A stretch of 64,000 nt of DNA from CALMFT01 sp035333525. Its GTDB lineage: Bacteria > Patescibacteriota > Gracilibacteria > Absconditabacterales > Absconditicoccaceae. Of the stretch, positions 11,142-21,243 are shown in pieces. The notes below the pieces were generated by a model. That model made no database searches, was not told where the DNA came from, and worked only from the letters and a program-made list of their open reading frames with translations. The number at the start of each line of letters is the position of its first letter. Position 1 is the stretch's first letter. The DNA lies in NCBI GenBank assembly GCA_035333525.1, contig DAOQQF010000001.1, positions 1 to 64,000 of the forward strand, in the 5' to 3' direction. A program made the position numbers and the translations under genes.

Positions 11142-11534
11142 TTAAAAGAGATTGACTACTAATCTCACCAAGACATAGCTAAATAATGATATAAATATAC
11201 CTATCAATGCTCACACTAACGTATCATTACCTTTTTGCATTTTAGCTTTATCTCATCCGGACATGATAATCTGATATCCGGCATAGATAGCAACAGCTAA
11301 ACATACTGATGCAATACTAAACCATAGATACTCATTGATCAGTTTAATCAAATTAATAATATCTTCACTATCTCATTGGATAGTACTACTAGGTATACTT
11401 GTATCACGAGTAGTGATGTTATCACCAGGTACCTCTACCGTTACTGCATAACTTGGTAGATAAGAAATACACCATAACAATAGTCATACCCCAACATTGG
11501 TAGTACGGTAAAACAGGGACATAAGGTAAGACAT
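11142..11534 (-). CDS. VirB2/TrbC-like small membrane protein (pilin candidate)
   Basis: This 130-residue protein has a signal-peptide-like start (VGVGLLLWCISYLPSYAV), a short polar stretch and two membrane helices separated by IMSGGDKAKMQKGND. This arrangement, and the loop pattern S-G-G-D-x-x-K, is common in VirB2/TrbC-type pilins of type IV secretion systems and in the similar orphan proteins widespread in CPR genomes. No other type IV secretion gene is in the window. It could be a pilin subunit or a membrane protein of another role. It ends 12 bases before the FtsQ-like gene and leads this minus-strand run. Confidence 0.55.
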
Positions 11535-11681
11535 AGGGAAAAAGGAAAGGTAAAGATATTATTATTCTACTCAAAATGTATTCGGTTTCAATACAATCTT
11601 GGTTGAAAAGACGACAAAAAGAATTATTATTTCTGAAGACATATCGTAACACTTTCTCAATTTATATCATTATATATCATT

Positions 11682-12047
11682 ATGAACACTATCACTATTA
11701 CAAGACAAAATGCGTTTACCAAGTTATCAAAGTTAGTAAGTTTATTGGATACCTATAAATCACTTGAAATTTCCTATCAAAAACCAACTAAAAAAATTAA
11801 AGAAGTAAAAGGGCATCCTACAGACGATAAACTCTATGATCAAATGATTACCAATATGAATAAAAAAGATTATGTTGATCTAGAAGATTTTAAAACAGAG
11901 TTTTATAAAAAAAAAATCAAAAAAACATGTACTCCATTAAATTGAGCAAATCGGTCACAAAATTTTTATATAAACATACCGAACTTGGTCATAGATTTTT
12001 GGAAAAGATTGAAATTATGAAACATAATCCTTTTAATACCTCATTAG
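11682..12047 (+). CDS. Probable antitoxin of a RelE-type pair, extended by UGA read-through
   Basis: The frame encodes a small charged protein, MNTITITRQNAFTKLSKLVS followed by a Lys-rich body, of the size and placement of a type II antitoxin. A TGA at 11943-11945 lies 14 bases after the toxin start codon, just where an antitoxin normally ends. In this genome TGA is glycine, so the frame continues 34 more codons to TAG, overlapping the toxin by 121 bases. Either the tail is tolerated, or the stop is a relic of a donor using the standard code. The antitoxin has no other TGA, whereas the toxin has several TGA glycines. Confidence 0.5.
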
Positions 12048-12184
12048 ATATCGCTAAAATAAAATAACCATTTCATTGATATAGATTAAGAATCTGAAAA
12101 TATAGATTTTTGTATGAGTTAATAGATCATGAAGTAATTATCTATTTTTATGAAGCAGACTCTAGATGAGATATTTATCATTAA
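11927..12184 (+). pseudogene. RelE/ParE-type toxin interrupted by a TAA
   Basis: The frame starts MYSIKLSKSVTKFLYK and, after the interruption, continues GYRLRIGKYRFLYEL and FYEADSRGDIYH. These are the classic ends of RelE/ParE-family mRNA interferases, including the conserved RIGKYR and SRGDIY. An in-frame TAA at 12065-12067 splits it after 46 codons, just before the conserved Y-R-L-R-I-G strand. Glycines in the second half are UGA and arginines AGA, so it was adapted to this genome before decay. Total coding length without the stop is 85 residues, normal for the family. A truncated toxin of 46 residues lacks the catalytic strands and should be inactive. Sequencing error is the alternative. 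Confidence 0.7.
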
Positions 12185-12256
12185 TTACAAACATCGCTAC
12201 TATCATTCGAATATCAAAATAATCACTTTTCTTTTTTTTATATCTCCCTTTTTTTT

Positions 12257-13687
12257 ATGACCTCCCTAGAAACAATTGTGGCACGAGCCAAAAGAAAATG
12301 ATTTGTTTATCCAAACTCTGATATTTATGGCGGTCTTGCCAATGCTCGAGATTATGGTCCGTATGGAGCATTATTGAGGAAAAACATCACCGACTTATGG
12401 ATTCGTTTTTATACTATCCAAAGAGACGATGTCGTATTGATGGATACAGCCATCATCGCTCATCCTACTACATGGGTTGCAAGCTGACATGTTGGTTGAT
12501 TTTCAGATGCCTTGATCGATGACAAAAAAACTGGTCAAAGATTTCGTGCTGACAAAATTATTGAAGCCTACATTGAACAAATAAGATGAACAAAAGATGA
12601 TCAGACTATAACAAGTGAATTAGGTGTACCAAATCTCTCTCCCGAGTCATGGGGCAATGAGTGAATGTATCAGTTTATCGTCAAATACATACCAAACAAT
12701 CCTGATACCAAAAAACCTGCTGAGCGAACCGAGTGCAGAAATTTTAACCTCATGCTCAATACGACGTTATGACCAGTTGCTGATGAAGCAAACAAAGTCT
12801 ATATGAGACCTGAAACCTGTCAATCACTCTTTACTGATTTCAAACACGTATGTGATACCACCAGAAATAGAATACCTTTTGGGCTTGCACAACTAGGGAA
12901 AGCATTCCGTAATGAAATTACTCCTGGCCAGTTCTTGTATCGCACTCGCGAGTTTGAACAGATGGAAATTGAATATTTTGTGCCAAACGATCCTGATGCT
13001 GCAATGTCTTACTTCCAAGAACGGAAAGAGTTGGGTATGAAATTTTGGAGTCAGATTATCTGAATATCTGCCGATAAGCTGAGATACAAAGATCATGATA
13101 AGTTAGCGCATTATGCGGCGGCGGCAACTGATATTGAATATCAATTCCCACGAGGTTTTGGAGAAGTACAAGGTATTCACAATCGTACTGATTTTGATCT
13201 AAAACAACACCAAGAACATAGTAAAACCTGAATGCAATATACCGACCCCAAAACATGACAAAGATACATCCCTTGGTGTATTGAATCATCAATGGGAGTT
13301 GGTCGTTGTATGATGGCCTGTATGCTTGAGTTTTACCATGAAGAGTTGTTGGAGCCCAAAGATGACTGAACTCAAGATACTCGTATTGTTGTTAGGTTTC
13401 CTTTTGATTTAGCCCCAGTCAAATATGCAGTTATGCCTTTGATTGAGAAAGATGAACATATGGTCAAACTATCAAAACACATTGTGGATCATCTTAGGAA
13501 AAAAGGTCGATACACCGAATACGATGCAAGTTGATGAATTGGTAAAAGATATCGCAGACAAGATGAAGTAGGTACACCATACTGTATCTGTGTAGACCAT
13601 CAATCATTGGAAGATGGAACGATCACCGTGAGAAACCGCGATACTATGAACCAAACAAGAATCAAATGGGAAGACATTGGGAAGTAA
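12257..13687 (+). CDS. glyS: Glycyl-tRNA synthetase, dimeric class II type
   Basis: This 476-residue enzyme has the alpha2-type GlyRS signatures: SDIYGGLANA-W-DYGPYG with the Trp as CGA, RPETCQSLFTDFKHV, KAFRNEITPGQFLYRTREFEQME and SSMGVGRCMMA. The C-terminal anticodon-binding domain starts near VVRFPFDLAPVKYAV. It charges tRNA-Gly and, in this code, must also charge the suppressor-like tRNA-Gly that reads UGA, which is not in this window. A CGG codon (around residue 255, QE-x-KELGMKFW) also sits at a position usually occupied by Trp. The stop codon is the first base of a MITE-like repeat (13687), so the insertion landed exactly at the gene end. Confidence 0.95.
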
Positions 13688-13800
13688 TACCGATTACGTA
13701 TCAAAAGAAAACTATTATTTGGGCGAATACCGATGATATAACGAGCGAACTATGAGGAATCAAGAAAATGAGTAGTTTGCGTTTGTTATACAATCGGTAT
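13687..13800 (+). repeat. 114-bp MITE-like repeat, copy 1
   Basis: The element has 9-bp perfect terminal inverted repeats (ATACCGATT at 13687-13695 and AATCGGTAT at 13792-13800). It is nearly the same in length and sequence as 14966-15079. It has no coding capacity and is AT-rich, as expected of a small non-autonomous element or a mobile palindromic repeat. Its left end overlaps the glyS stop codon. Its right end may supply promoter-like sequence (TTGTTA and, just outside, TATAAT) for the following transporter gene. Confidence 0.8.
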
Positions 13801-13844
13801 AACAATTTATAATTACGAGCTATTATCAAAACAGTTTTATTTCT

Positions 13845-14627
13845 ATGAACTTTATCAATCAAAATAATAATCCCATCCTCATGTCTCAATCAATCCATCA
13901 TCATCTCTCTCAAGAACACAAAATATCACCCCGATCTCAGTACATCGGAGAGGTAGTGTATTGATGAATTGATGGTATTATTACTACTTTTGCAGTAGTT
14001 GCTTGATTTGTGGGGGCATGAGCTGTACAAACATTGGGGCAGATATGACCATTTGCGGTCGTACTTTTTTGATTAGCAAATCTTTTTGGAGATGGGGTAA
14101 GTATGGCACTTGGAAAGTATTTATCTACCAAATCTGAACAAGATATCTATCGCCGCGCTTGGAGCAAAGAACTCTATGAAATTCAACATCATCATGATAT
14201 GGAGTATCAAGAATCAATCGATATTCTGATACAACAAGGCATGAGCCCAACTGATGCACAACAATATATTCAGATTATCTCACAATACCCCACCCTATGG
14301 ACCAAATGGATGATGGATAATGAACTTCAATTACCAGATAGTCTTAATGAAAAGCCATTAATACAAAGTATTATTACACTCTTTTCATTTATTATCTTTT
14401 GAGCTATTCCTCTCATACCCTTCTTGTTTATGAAAGACTCTTCATTTGATTTTTGGCATTTGTCTCTAATTATGACAGCAATTGCACTACTGTTACTTGG
14501 ATTTGTTCGCTGGAGTGTCACAAAGATGAATATCATACGAACTGTTGGACAAATTCTCCTATTGGGAGCCATAGCAGCAACAGTAGCATACTGGACATGA
14601 GAGCTAGTTACAAGATGGGGAGGATAA
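13845..14627 (+). CDS. VIT1/CCC1-family membrane transporter
   Basis: This protein of 260 residues (248 if the ATG at 13881 is used) has the family's first membrane segment, YIGEVVYGGIDGIITTFAVV, then FGLANLFGDGVSMALGKYLS, a cytoplasmic helical stretch with paired acidic residues, and three more membrane helices. Members move Fe2+ or Mn2+ across membranes. The Gly-rich DG-x-x-T-T-F first helix and the NLFGDG second helix are diagnostic. Most membrane glycines are UGA. It is probably expressed alone, being bounded by the MITE upstream and a terminator hairpin downstream. Confidence 0.85.
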
Positions 14628-14669
14628 CATATTATAAAAAAGACAAATAATCTCTTGACTAACTATTAT

Positions 14670-14703
14670 AAAAAAACATCTATAATTGATAGATAGTTTT
14701 TTT
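14670..14703. terminator. Bidirectional rho-independent terminator
   Basis: Seven A, a 6-bp stem (ATCTAT/ATAGAT) with the 5-base loop AATTG, and seven T. The hairpin is symmetrical and can act on both strands. It follows the VIT-type gene by 43 bases and precedes the small ORF at 14723. Confidence 0.65.
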
Positions 14704-14722
14704 ATTTTCAAAATATCATATC

Positions 14723-14929
14723 ATGGCACAAAAACATCCACACATCTGACATATTTATTCTATAAATGGCAAAAAAGCAAAATGCATAGAGTTCTTTATA
14801 GATGGCAAAAAAGAAACTGCTTTTGTGTTACAACAAGATGGTAGGTATATTAACCAAAAACCTCTTTTATATAAAACCTTAGATTGGAATATAATAACAA
14901 AACTTCACGATAAAAAAAATAAAAACTAA
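14723..14929 (+). CDS. Small hypothetical protein (68 aa)
   Basis: A 68-residue basic protein with one in-frame UGA glycine (HIGHIY) and a clear TAA end. The body reads as short beta hairpins (KAKCIEFFIDGKKETAFVL, then DGRYINQKPLLY). I know no family for it. It sits alone between a terminator hairpin and the second MITE copy. TTGACT at 14655 with TATAAT-like sequence downstream could be its promoter, though this overlaps the terminator. Confidence 0.5.
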
Positions 14930-14965
14930 AAATAACTTTCACCAAGTTCATTCATTTTTGATGTG

Positions 14966-15079
14966 ATACCAATTACGTATCAAAAGAGAACTATTATTTT
15001 GGTAAATACCGATGATATAACTAGCGAACTATTGGGAATCAAGAACATGAGTAGTTCGCGTTTGTTATACAATCGGTAT
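14966..15079 (+). repeat. 114-bp MITE-like repeat, copy 2
   Basis: Same orientation and length as the copy at 13687-13800, with about a dozen differences. The left end is ATACCAATT (one change from the perfect inverted repeat) and the right end AATCGGTAT. Its first 38 bases form a sub-palindrome with ends TACCAA/TTGGTA, and an identical inverted copy of that 38-bp module occurs at 20921-20958. Confidence 0.8.
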
Positions 15080-15113
15080 AAACTTGTCTTCATTCTTGAT
15101 TTTGTAAAATAGC

Positions 15114-16700
15114 ATGTCTTGAAATAAACTTAAACTCACTACACTTGGTTCGATTCATGATCCGAAAAATAACGCATCTTCGATAACATGATCAGCTCAT
15201 CTACTTGATGTTTTTTTGGATGACCAAAATCATAGATTGCTTATTGATCTCGGTATGATCCAAGGAACAAAGGATGATATGATGCTCAATCAAACATTAC
15301 CAGTAGATCCAACAACATGAGAGCAACTCGACCCCAAGACAGTCCAATCAATGATACTAACTCATACCCACAATGATCATAGTGGTAGACTCCCTATGAT
15401 GGTCAAACAGTGATATGAATGACCAATCTACATGACGCAGCAGTCATATGATATCTTGGAACATATACTCCAAGATAGTCTCTATGTACAAACATCTGAG
15501 CTAGAACGCTTTGTATCACAACAAAAGACCATCAAAAAAAATATAGTCCATAATTTGAACAATCCACATTTTCTATGAGCACAACGAAATAATAAAACTA
15601 TTCAACAATTATTCTGATCAATACCAAGACACGAGCCATTATTTAGCGAACATGATATTGCACAAAGTATACAACAATCACAAGGTAAACAATATGGTCA
15701 ATATGGTAAAAATATATTCAATGTATTTAATACTCATAATGCCATTACTGCTCAGTTCGTCGATGCTCAGCATATCTTCTGATCTGCTATGACATTGATC
15801 ACTATTAAGCATTCACAAGGTGTCTATAGGATACTACGATGATGAGATATAGGAAGATTTGAAAATAATCTGAATCAGAATACCTACCCTACCTTATGAT
15901 CACTTGGCAACATTCCACTGGATCTCATAGCAGTAGAAACAACCTATGGAGGAAGAAATCACCCTGATATCATGGGTCAAGTAAGCATATTACAAGATAC
16001 AATCACTCAAACCTTCAAACGTAATGGTTCGGTACTCATTCCATTATTTACTCAAACAAGGTTTCAAGATATGGTTGTTTTGATACAACACATGATACGT
16101 CATCAACAAATACCAAGCAATACTCAAATTATAGCATGTTCGCCATTATGACAAACATTATGAAATAGTATGAGTAATCATGATCATGTATATACAAAGA
16201 TCTTCGACTGACCGATCCAACGAGTATCTACCTCAGAAGCTCTTTCACTCTTCAAAACATGATGAACAAATCAGATCTTTTTGATGTCAGGAGGCATGCT
16301 CCAAGGATGAACAGCTATGAGTCTCATTCATTACTGTGATCGCACCAATAAAGGTTGATTGGAGGATTTTGATCAAGAGAAAGCTGATCGTAGTTCAGTG
16401 ATTATAACCTGATATGTCCCAGAACATTCATTGGGTCACCGTGTCATTCATACTAGAGATTTCAATGGAAGTCAGCTAAGTTTTTCCTCACATATCGATC
16501 ATGACTGAATCATCAAGTTTATTACCAACTATCAAAACAAAAGTAATGTTCGCCTCAAATCAGATGGTCATGTCTATCTCATGCATGGATCTCATGATTC
16601 TATGAATGCTATCAAACAATGACTTATCTCCTCATGACTACAAGATCAGCAGATTATTATACCACCTCACAATGGGTATACCCATGAATTTATCTTATAA
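15114..16700 (+). CDS. Beta-CASP metallo-beta-lactamase protein (RNase/CPSF-like)
   Basis: This 528-residue protein has the metallo-beta-lactamase zinc motif HTHNDHSGRLP (about residues 87-97), preceded by LLIDLGM and LTH. Later come the beta-CASP features: MSGGMLQGGTAM, SSVIITGYVPEHSLGHRV, SSHIDHDGI and the C-terminal YLMHGSHDSM. Proteins of this build are RNA endo/exonucleases (CPSF73, RNase J relatives), so a role in RNA processing is likely. The glycines of the M-S-G-G stretch include UGA. It is followed after 3 bases by the 906-residue coiled-coil gene, so the two are almost certainly cotranscribed. Confidence 0.85.
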
Positions 16701-16703
16701 TTG

Positions 16704-19424
16704 ATGATATCTATGACGCTTCAAAAACAATCAATGAACTCAGAAAACATGGAAATAGTAGAACTCAATGAATTCGTTTCACTCGTTGCAAAACATGAGG
16801 AATGATGATTTGAATTTCATATTATTAATGGTTTTGATAGTACAACAAATCAGATTGTACATTGTTTTTTGGATCCACAGCCACATGATTCGGTTATCGC
16901 TCCAACATGAACTCCTAACGCAATTATTATAACTCCCAAAAGCAATCCACAACACTTACTCAGTTTCCAAGCGATCATTATGGAGGCATTAATAAGTTAT
17001 TTTTTTGATAATCAGAAAACATATAACGTAAAAGATAAATGACTGATGCATTCTTTTTTACATCGCTATCCATTGTTTGATGTTACCAAAAATCAGCTTA
17101 TCGTATTATGGAAACAAATAGGATCAATTGCGCAAATAAAAGATAATTATGAAAAGTGACTCATCGTGCAAAGAGATATTTTTCACGACTATAAAGAAGA
17201 TATAAAAGAAAATGAAAGTAAACAAAAATGAGTAGAAGCATCCATTAAACAATATAACAAAGAACAACTATTTATAGAAGATATCAGAACCAATCCAAAA
17301 GCTGGTGAGATCATAAAACAGTGTAAGCAACTACATGAGATAAAAAAAGATATAAAACAGTTAGAACAAAACCAACAGAGCATATTAGATAAACAAGAAA
17401 ATATATCTAAAAAGGCTGAAGATATTGAATCACAAATAGATAATATTACAACCAATAGATTATTACTTGAGGCTACACAAAATCTGACTCCAAAAGAGCA
17501 AAAACAAAAAAGTGAACTACTTTCTAAGAAGAAATCACAAGCAACAATGCAAAACAGGCTTAAGGAGCTACAACAGATGATATCAAAATATAATAATCAG
17601 TATATACATAATTGAACTAATATATCTAGAATGAAAGTCAAGGTTGCAAAAATACTGACCAAACTTTCAAAAAAACACCCTATCATAGGTGATCTTTATA
17701 TGAGTACTATCTCCATACCGTTTATTATCGATAAGCATGAACAAGAATTGAGCGTTATTTACGAATCGATACATACCTATACATACAAACTACAATCAAA
17801 AAAAGATAAACTTACCACCATACATAACGATCTCTATTCCGTCGAGACCAAGATCAAGTCTCTACGAAATAACAAAAAAAGAGTTGAAGATTCTATCAAT
17901 GGACGGAATAAACAAGTACAATTAAAACAGAATGAAATAAAGAATATAACCAAAAATTATGATACGATCAAAAATCCAACAATGCATCAAACAAATAAGT
18001 GTAATAAGAAGATAAACAGACTCCAAGGTTATGTTGATACATTACATGAAGAAATTAATTCACTCAATGCTACCAAGAACATGATTCTTGAAAATATTGC
18101 GCAAACAAAAGAACATCTTACGTCTATCAAAGATCAAAAAACTCAGCTTATCGTATCATATTTGAGTCAATCGGATCAAGATGCTTATGACCTTTGTAGC
18201 AAAAATATAGAAATACTTAATCAACAAGTAAAAACACTTAATAACAATAAAGTATGAAAATCGAAGTCTAAGAAGAGAGAGATCGATACTACGATCAAAA
18301 CACTAAAAGATCAAATAGCACAACAAGAATGAACCATCTATAATCTAGAAAACTCTTACTGTAAGACCGAAGAAAACACTCTACATCAACTTGTAGAGCA
18401 AAAAAATACTACACGAAAACTCATTCAATCATTGAGAGTGCAGCAAGAAAAAGCAGCCTGTGATTTGAATGACTTATTACAACATATTGCTTCCATAAAT
18501 AGTCAATCTATATGATGAGAAACGCTACATAATAAACTCTCTAAAAAAAAAGAAGAACACGATATATTGATCAAAAGTCATGAAACCCTTGTTCATGATA
18601 CTAAGTCACTCATAAGTTCATATGTACAAACCCTCATATCATATGAAGAATCCGTTCATGATCGAATGCAGTCAATATATGAATACTATCAACAATGACA
18701 AAGGATATCACATGAGATGAAGGATGAACACAGTCGCCATCTTACAACCCTTGCTTTCAAGTGGAGCCAAAGCCAGCAGTTTATTCAAGAACTCAAAGAC
18801 TCTATTAATAAATCATGACTAATGTTTTTGTCTGAATGATCTGGTCATAGCAATGATATAACAATTATCTATACAACCATAAATAATCTACTATCATGGA
18901 CTAATAATGATCAGTCATTATTGAATCAGTATGGAAAAGAACTTGGGAAATTACATACTACAACAAAACTACAACAATGGGATTACTTTGATGATGAGAG
19001 GACATGAGAACATACTATACATGAGACCCAAAAGCAAGAAACTCTAAAGAACATTGATCAAGAGATAGATAGGCTTGCAAAAGAGTCTGAACAGAAACAG
19101 AAATTGATACAACTTATCGAATCCAATATCATATGAATTCATGAAGTATGAAAAATACAAGTACCAAAAACTAATGCAAGGATAAATGAACTAAAAAAAG
19201 AGTTAAATATAATATTATGATGGGAAAAACAGTATAAAAAAGAAAAACAGAATATATTGAGCGAACAAACAAGTTATGCAAACAAATCACAATGATCAAT
19301 TCCTGAATCAGATATGATTGAGAAGGAGAACACAATCAAAGAACTAGAAAATAGTATTAGAACTCTAGAAACAAAAAAAGCAATGATCACTCATTTTACT
19401 CATTTGATAGGCAAAAAGAAGTAG
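16704..19424 (+). CDS. Long coiled-coil protein (906 aa), unknown function
   Basis: The first 130 residues look globular (FEFHIINGFDSTTNQIVHCF, LDPQPHDSVIAPTGTPNA). From about residue 140 to the end the protein is dominated by heptad-rich Lys/Glu/Gln helices broken by short loops, as in SMC-like or RecN-like rods, but no Walker A or signature motif is present. There is no signal peptide or membrane helix. Its tight coupling to the beta-CASP gene suggests a scaffold or partner for that nuclease. Alternatively it is a structural or cytoskeletal protein. UGA glycines are placed mainly at helix breaks. Confidence 0.75.
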
Positions 19425-19430
19425 AAACAT

Positions 19431-19751
19431 CTACTTTCACCTACCTATAACAGTCTTCACCCACTCCTCATATGCTTCATTACTATCTACGTCTTGTGTC
19501 AAAATTTCAGGAATAGAGTAAGGATGTTGTTTTTGGATGAAGCTAACAGCTTGAGAGCGTTTTAACGGATCAGTTTTACACACTACCAGTTTTTCTTGAG
19601 ATTTAGTAAATTTTTCTTCTCGAATATAGTAACTATGAACATAATTGATAACCTGAACACATGCAACAAATTTTCATTGAACTAAACCTTGGATAAGTCT
19701 TTTGAGCTTACGTCCATCGTTTGGATAAGAAAAGATAATGAGGGAGATCAT
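19431..19751 (-). CDS. cutA: CutA1-family protein
   Basis: This 106-residue protein matches CutA1, a small trimeric protein linked to divalent cation tolerance: IIFSYPNDG, VACVQVINYVHSYYI-W-EE (Trp as CGA), KLVVCKT and HPYSIPEI, with NEAYEEWV at the end. The position of CGA is the strongly conserved Trp of the SxYxW motif, one of the clearest independent supports for CGA=Trp in this window. It lies convergently 6 bases from the end of the coiled-coil gene and downstream of folD. Confidence 0.9.
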
Positions 19752-19826
19752 GATACTATTGATGATATTGCTAAAGAGAATTCTTGTGTTGATAAATATC
19801 GATGAGCTACGAGTAATTAATAAATT

Positions 19827-20753
19827 CTATGAGGATGAAAAGTTATTTGAAGTTTTATTTCTTACAAGATTCATAATAGTAACAAACAACATGGTTACAC
19901 ACAATGGTCATACTCCTCATGGAACGGGAGTATACCAACCAGATAACGACTGTATCGAGTCAGCATCAACATCTCAACAAGCATGTCAGTGCTCATCAAA
20001 ACCATATCATACATCAATTATTAAGCGTGTCCTATCTCCGATCCATGTCTGGTCTACAAGTCAGAGGTTTCCTGTTCATGAAATAATACTATTACTCATA
20101 GAAGTAATATGCTTCATAGGTTCTACCTCACTATCAATACCAAAACTATGAACCTGTACTCATCTGTTTATCAAAGCAAGCAACAATGGTTTTCCTACTA
20201 AATTACTTTGTCAGATAATACTTATTTGTTGCCCTTTCAGTATATCAATAATTCATTGATGTATAGCATAATCAAGAATTTCTAAACATGCATTTACTAC
20301 CGCAGGATAAATCACTCATGACATTCATACTGCCATACGTCACATCATATAGGAACTCATTGCATCACAATCCTTTGATGGATAAATAGTATCGCAGAGT
20401 GCTTGTTGATATGGTTTGACGGAATCGGGTAGAGGCAATTGAATAACAACTCCTAGGCACAATGGGTCATCATTTAAGCGATATATCAATCTTTGGACCG
20501 TATTATATATATCCTTTCATGAAAACATAGGATAATCAGAATTATTATCACTCAATCGTTTATCATCAAATAGTTTTACCTGACAACCAATGCGCTTTCC
20601 GAATTGAATCTTATTTCTAACATAGATAGCACTTCAAGGATCATTTCATATCATAATAATCGCCAAATAAGATCATATTGTTGTTGTTTCAAAAAATGAT
20701 GTGAGTTGATCAGTATATACTTGAATCAGTGGTTTTGTAGAAAGTTTATTCAT
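19827..20753 (-). CDS. folD: Methylenetetrahydrofolate dehydrogenase/cyclohydrolase
   Basis: This 308-residue protein has the FolD landmarks: IIMIGNDPGSAIYVRNK, VIQLPLP, QQISIIGQSNLVGKPLLLAL (nucleotide-binding loop), IISGTGN and TPVPGGVGPLCVTML. It interconverts methylene-, methenyl- and formyl-tetrahydrofolate with NADP. Together with glyA at 50.1 kb it links serine/glycine conversion to formyl groups used by the initiator tRNA, whose formyl is later removed by Def. It is slightly longer than usual at the C-terminus. Both glycines of the PGG turn are UGA or GGA. Confidence 0.92.
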
Positions 20754-20788
20754 ATACTTGATTTTTTTTAATAAAATAGATATAATTA

Positions 20789-20981
20789 GGGAAGCTGGGG
20801 AAAAACTCTCAATTCGTGAAAAACTACATATAATATTAAATCCTTTGATCTTATATTATCAGCTTTTGACGAGTTTCCTCAGGATATTTATCCCGAGACT
20901 TCGGGACCTCTTCCATGTCGTACCAAAATAATAGTTCTCTTTTGATACGTAATTGGTATTACTTATATCCCAAGGCTCCTT
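20789..20981 (+). repeat. Structured intergenic repeat, family B copy 1 (about 190 bp)
   Basis: Starts GGAAGCTGGGGAAAAACTC and ends CCCAAGGCTC. It contains the hairpin CCCGAGACTTCGGG and matches 34124-34298 along its length except for one cassette. In this copy the cassette is the 38-bp MITE-derived palindrome (20921-20958). The other copy has a short CATAAAA/TTTTATG hairpin there. No reading frame is conserved. It lies between folD and a small plus-strand gene and may be a mobile repeat or a small structured RNA. Confidence 0.75.
20921..20958 (-). repeat. 38-bp palindromic module identical to the left third of the MITE-like repeat
   Basis: Read on the minus strand this is identical, 38 of 38 bases, to 14967-15004 of MITE copy 2. 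Its ends TACCAA/TTGGTA form an inverted repeat. It sits inside family B copy 1 at the place where copy 2 has an unrelated small hairpin, so it was inserted or swapped as a unit. Confidence 0.85.
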
Positions 20982-21024
20982 AATATAGTATTAATGATAA
21001 TTATTTACTTTGTGATTACAAACC

Positions 21025-21240
21025 ATGAACACTATCTGATGAAACACTGAATTAATATCTTATAATCCATTTGAAGCAAACAAGAGTTTTCTAAAAGATG
21101 CTCTCCAAAAATATACATCTGAAATACGTGGGCTCAAAAATGATATCAATACTACTCTGGAACACAATAATAATATGTCATTTCCTTATTGTGTAAGACA
21201 TACACAAGAAATTGGTACTCTTTTTGAGGCTGCAGCATAA
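21025..21240 (+). CDS. Small hypothetical protein (71 aa)
   Basis: A 71-residue frame with two UGA glycines near its start (NTIGGNTEL), a helical centre (NKSFLKDALQKYTSEIRGL) and a TAA stop. Size and composition resemble small helical proteins, but I know no family. It lies just downstream of a family B repeat and converges on the giant gene's end, 3 bases away. Use of UGA and exact fit into the gap support a real gene. Confidence 0.5.
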
Positions 21241-21243
21241 GTC

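Noticed and set aside
11576..11758. 60-codon plus-strand frame overlapping the antitoxin start
   Set aside because: Tyr/His-rich shadow of the antitoxin region without motif.
19738..20151. 137-codon plus-strand frame
   Set aside because: Antisense to cutA and folD, both certain by motif; it is their shadow.
20789..20981. T-box or riboswitch upstream of ileS and the small gene
   Set aside because: The family B repeat lacks the T-box consensus and occurs before unrelated genes, so a repeat element fits better.
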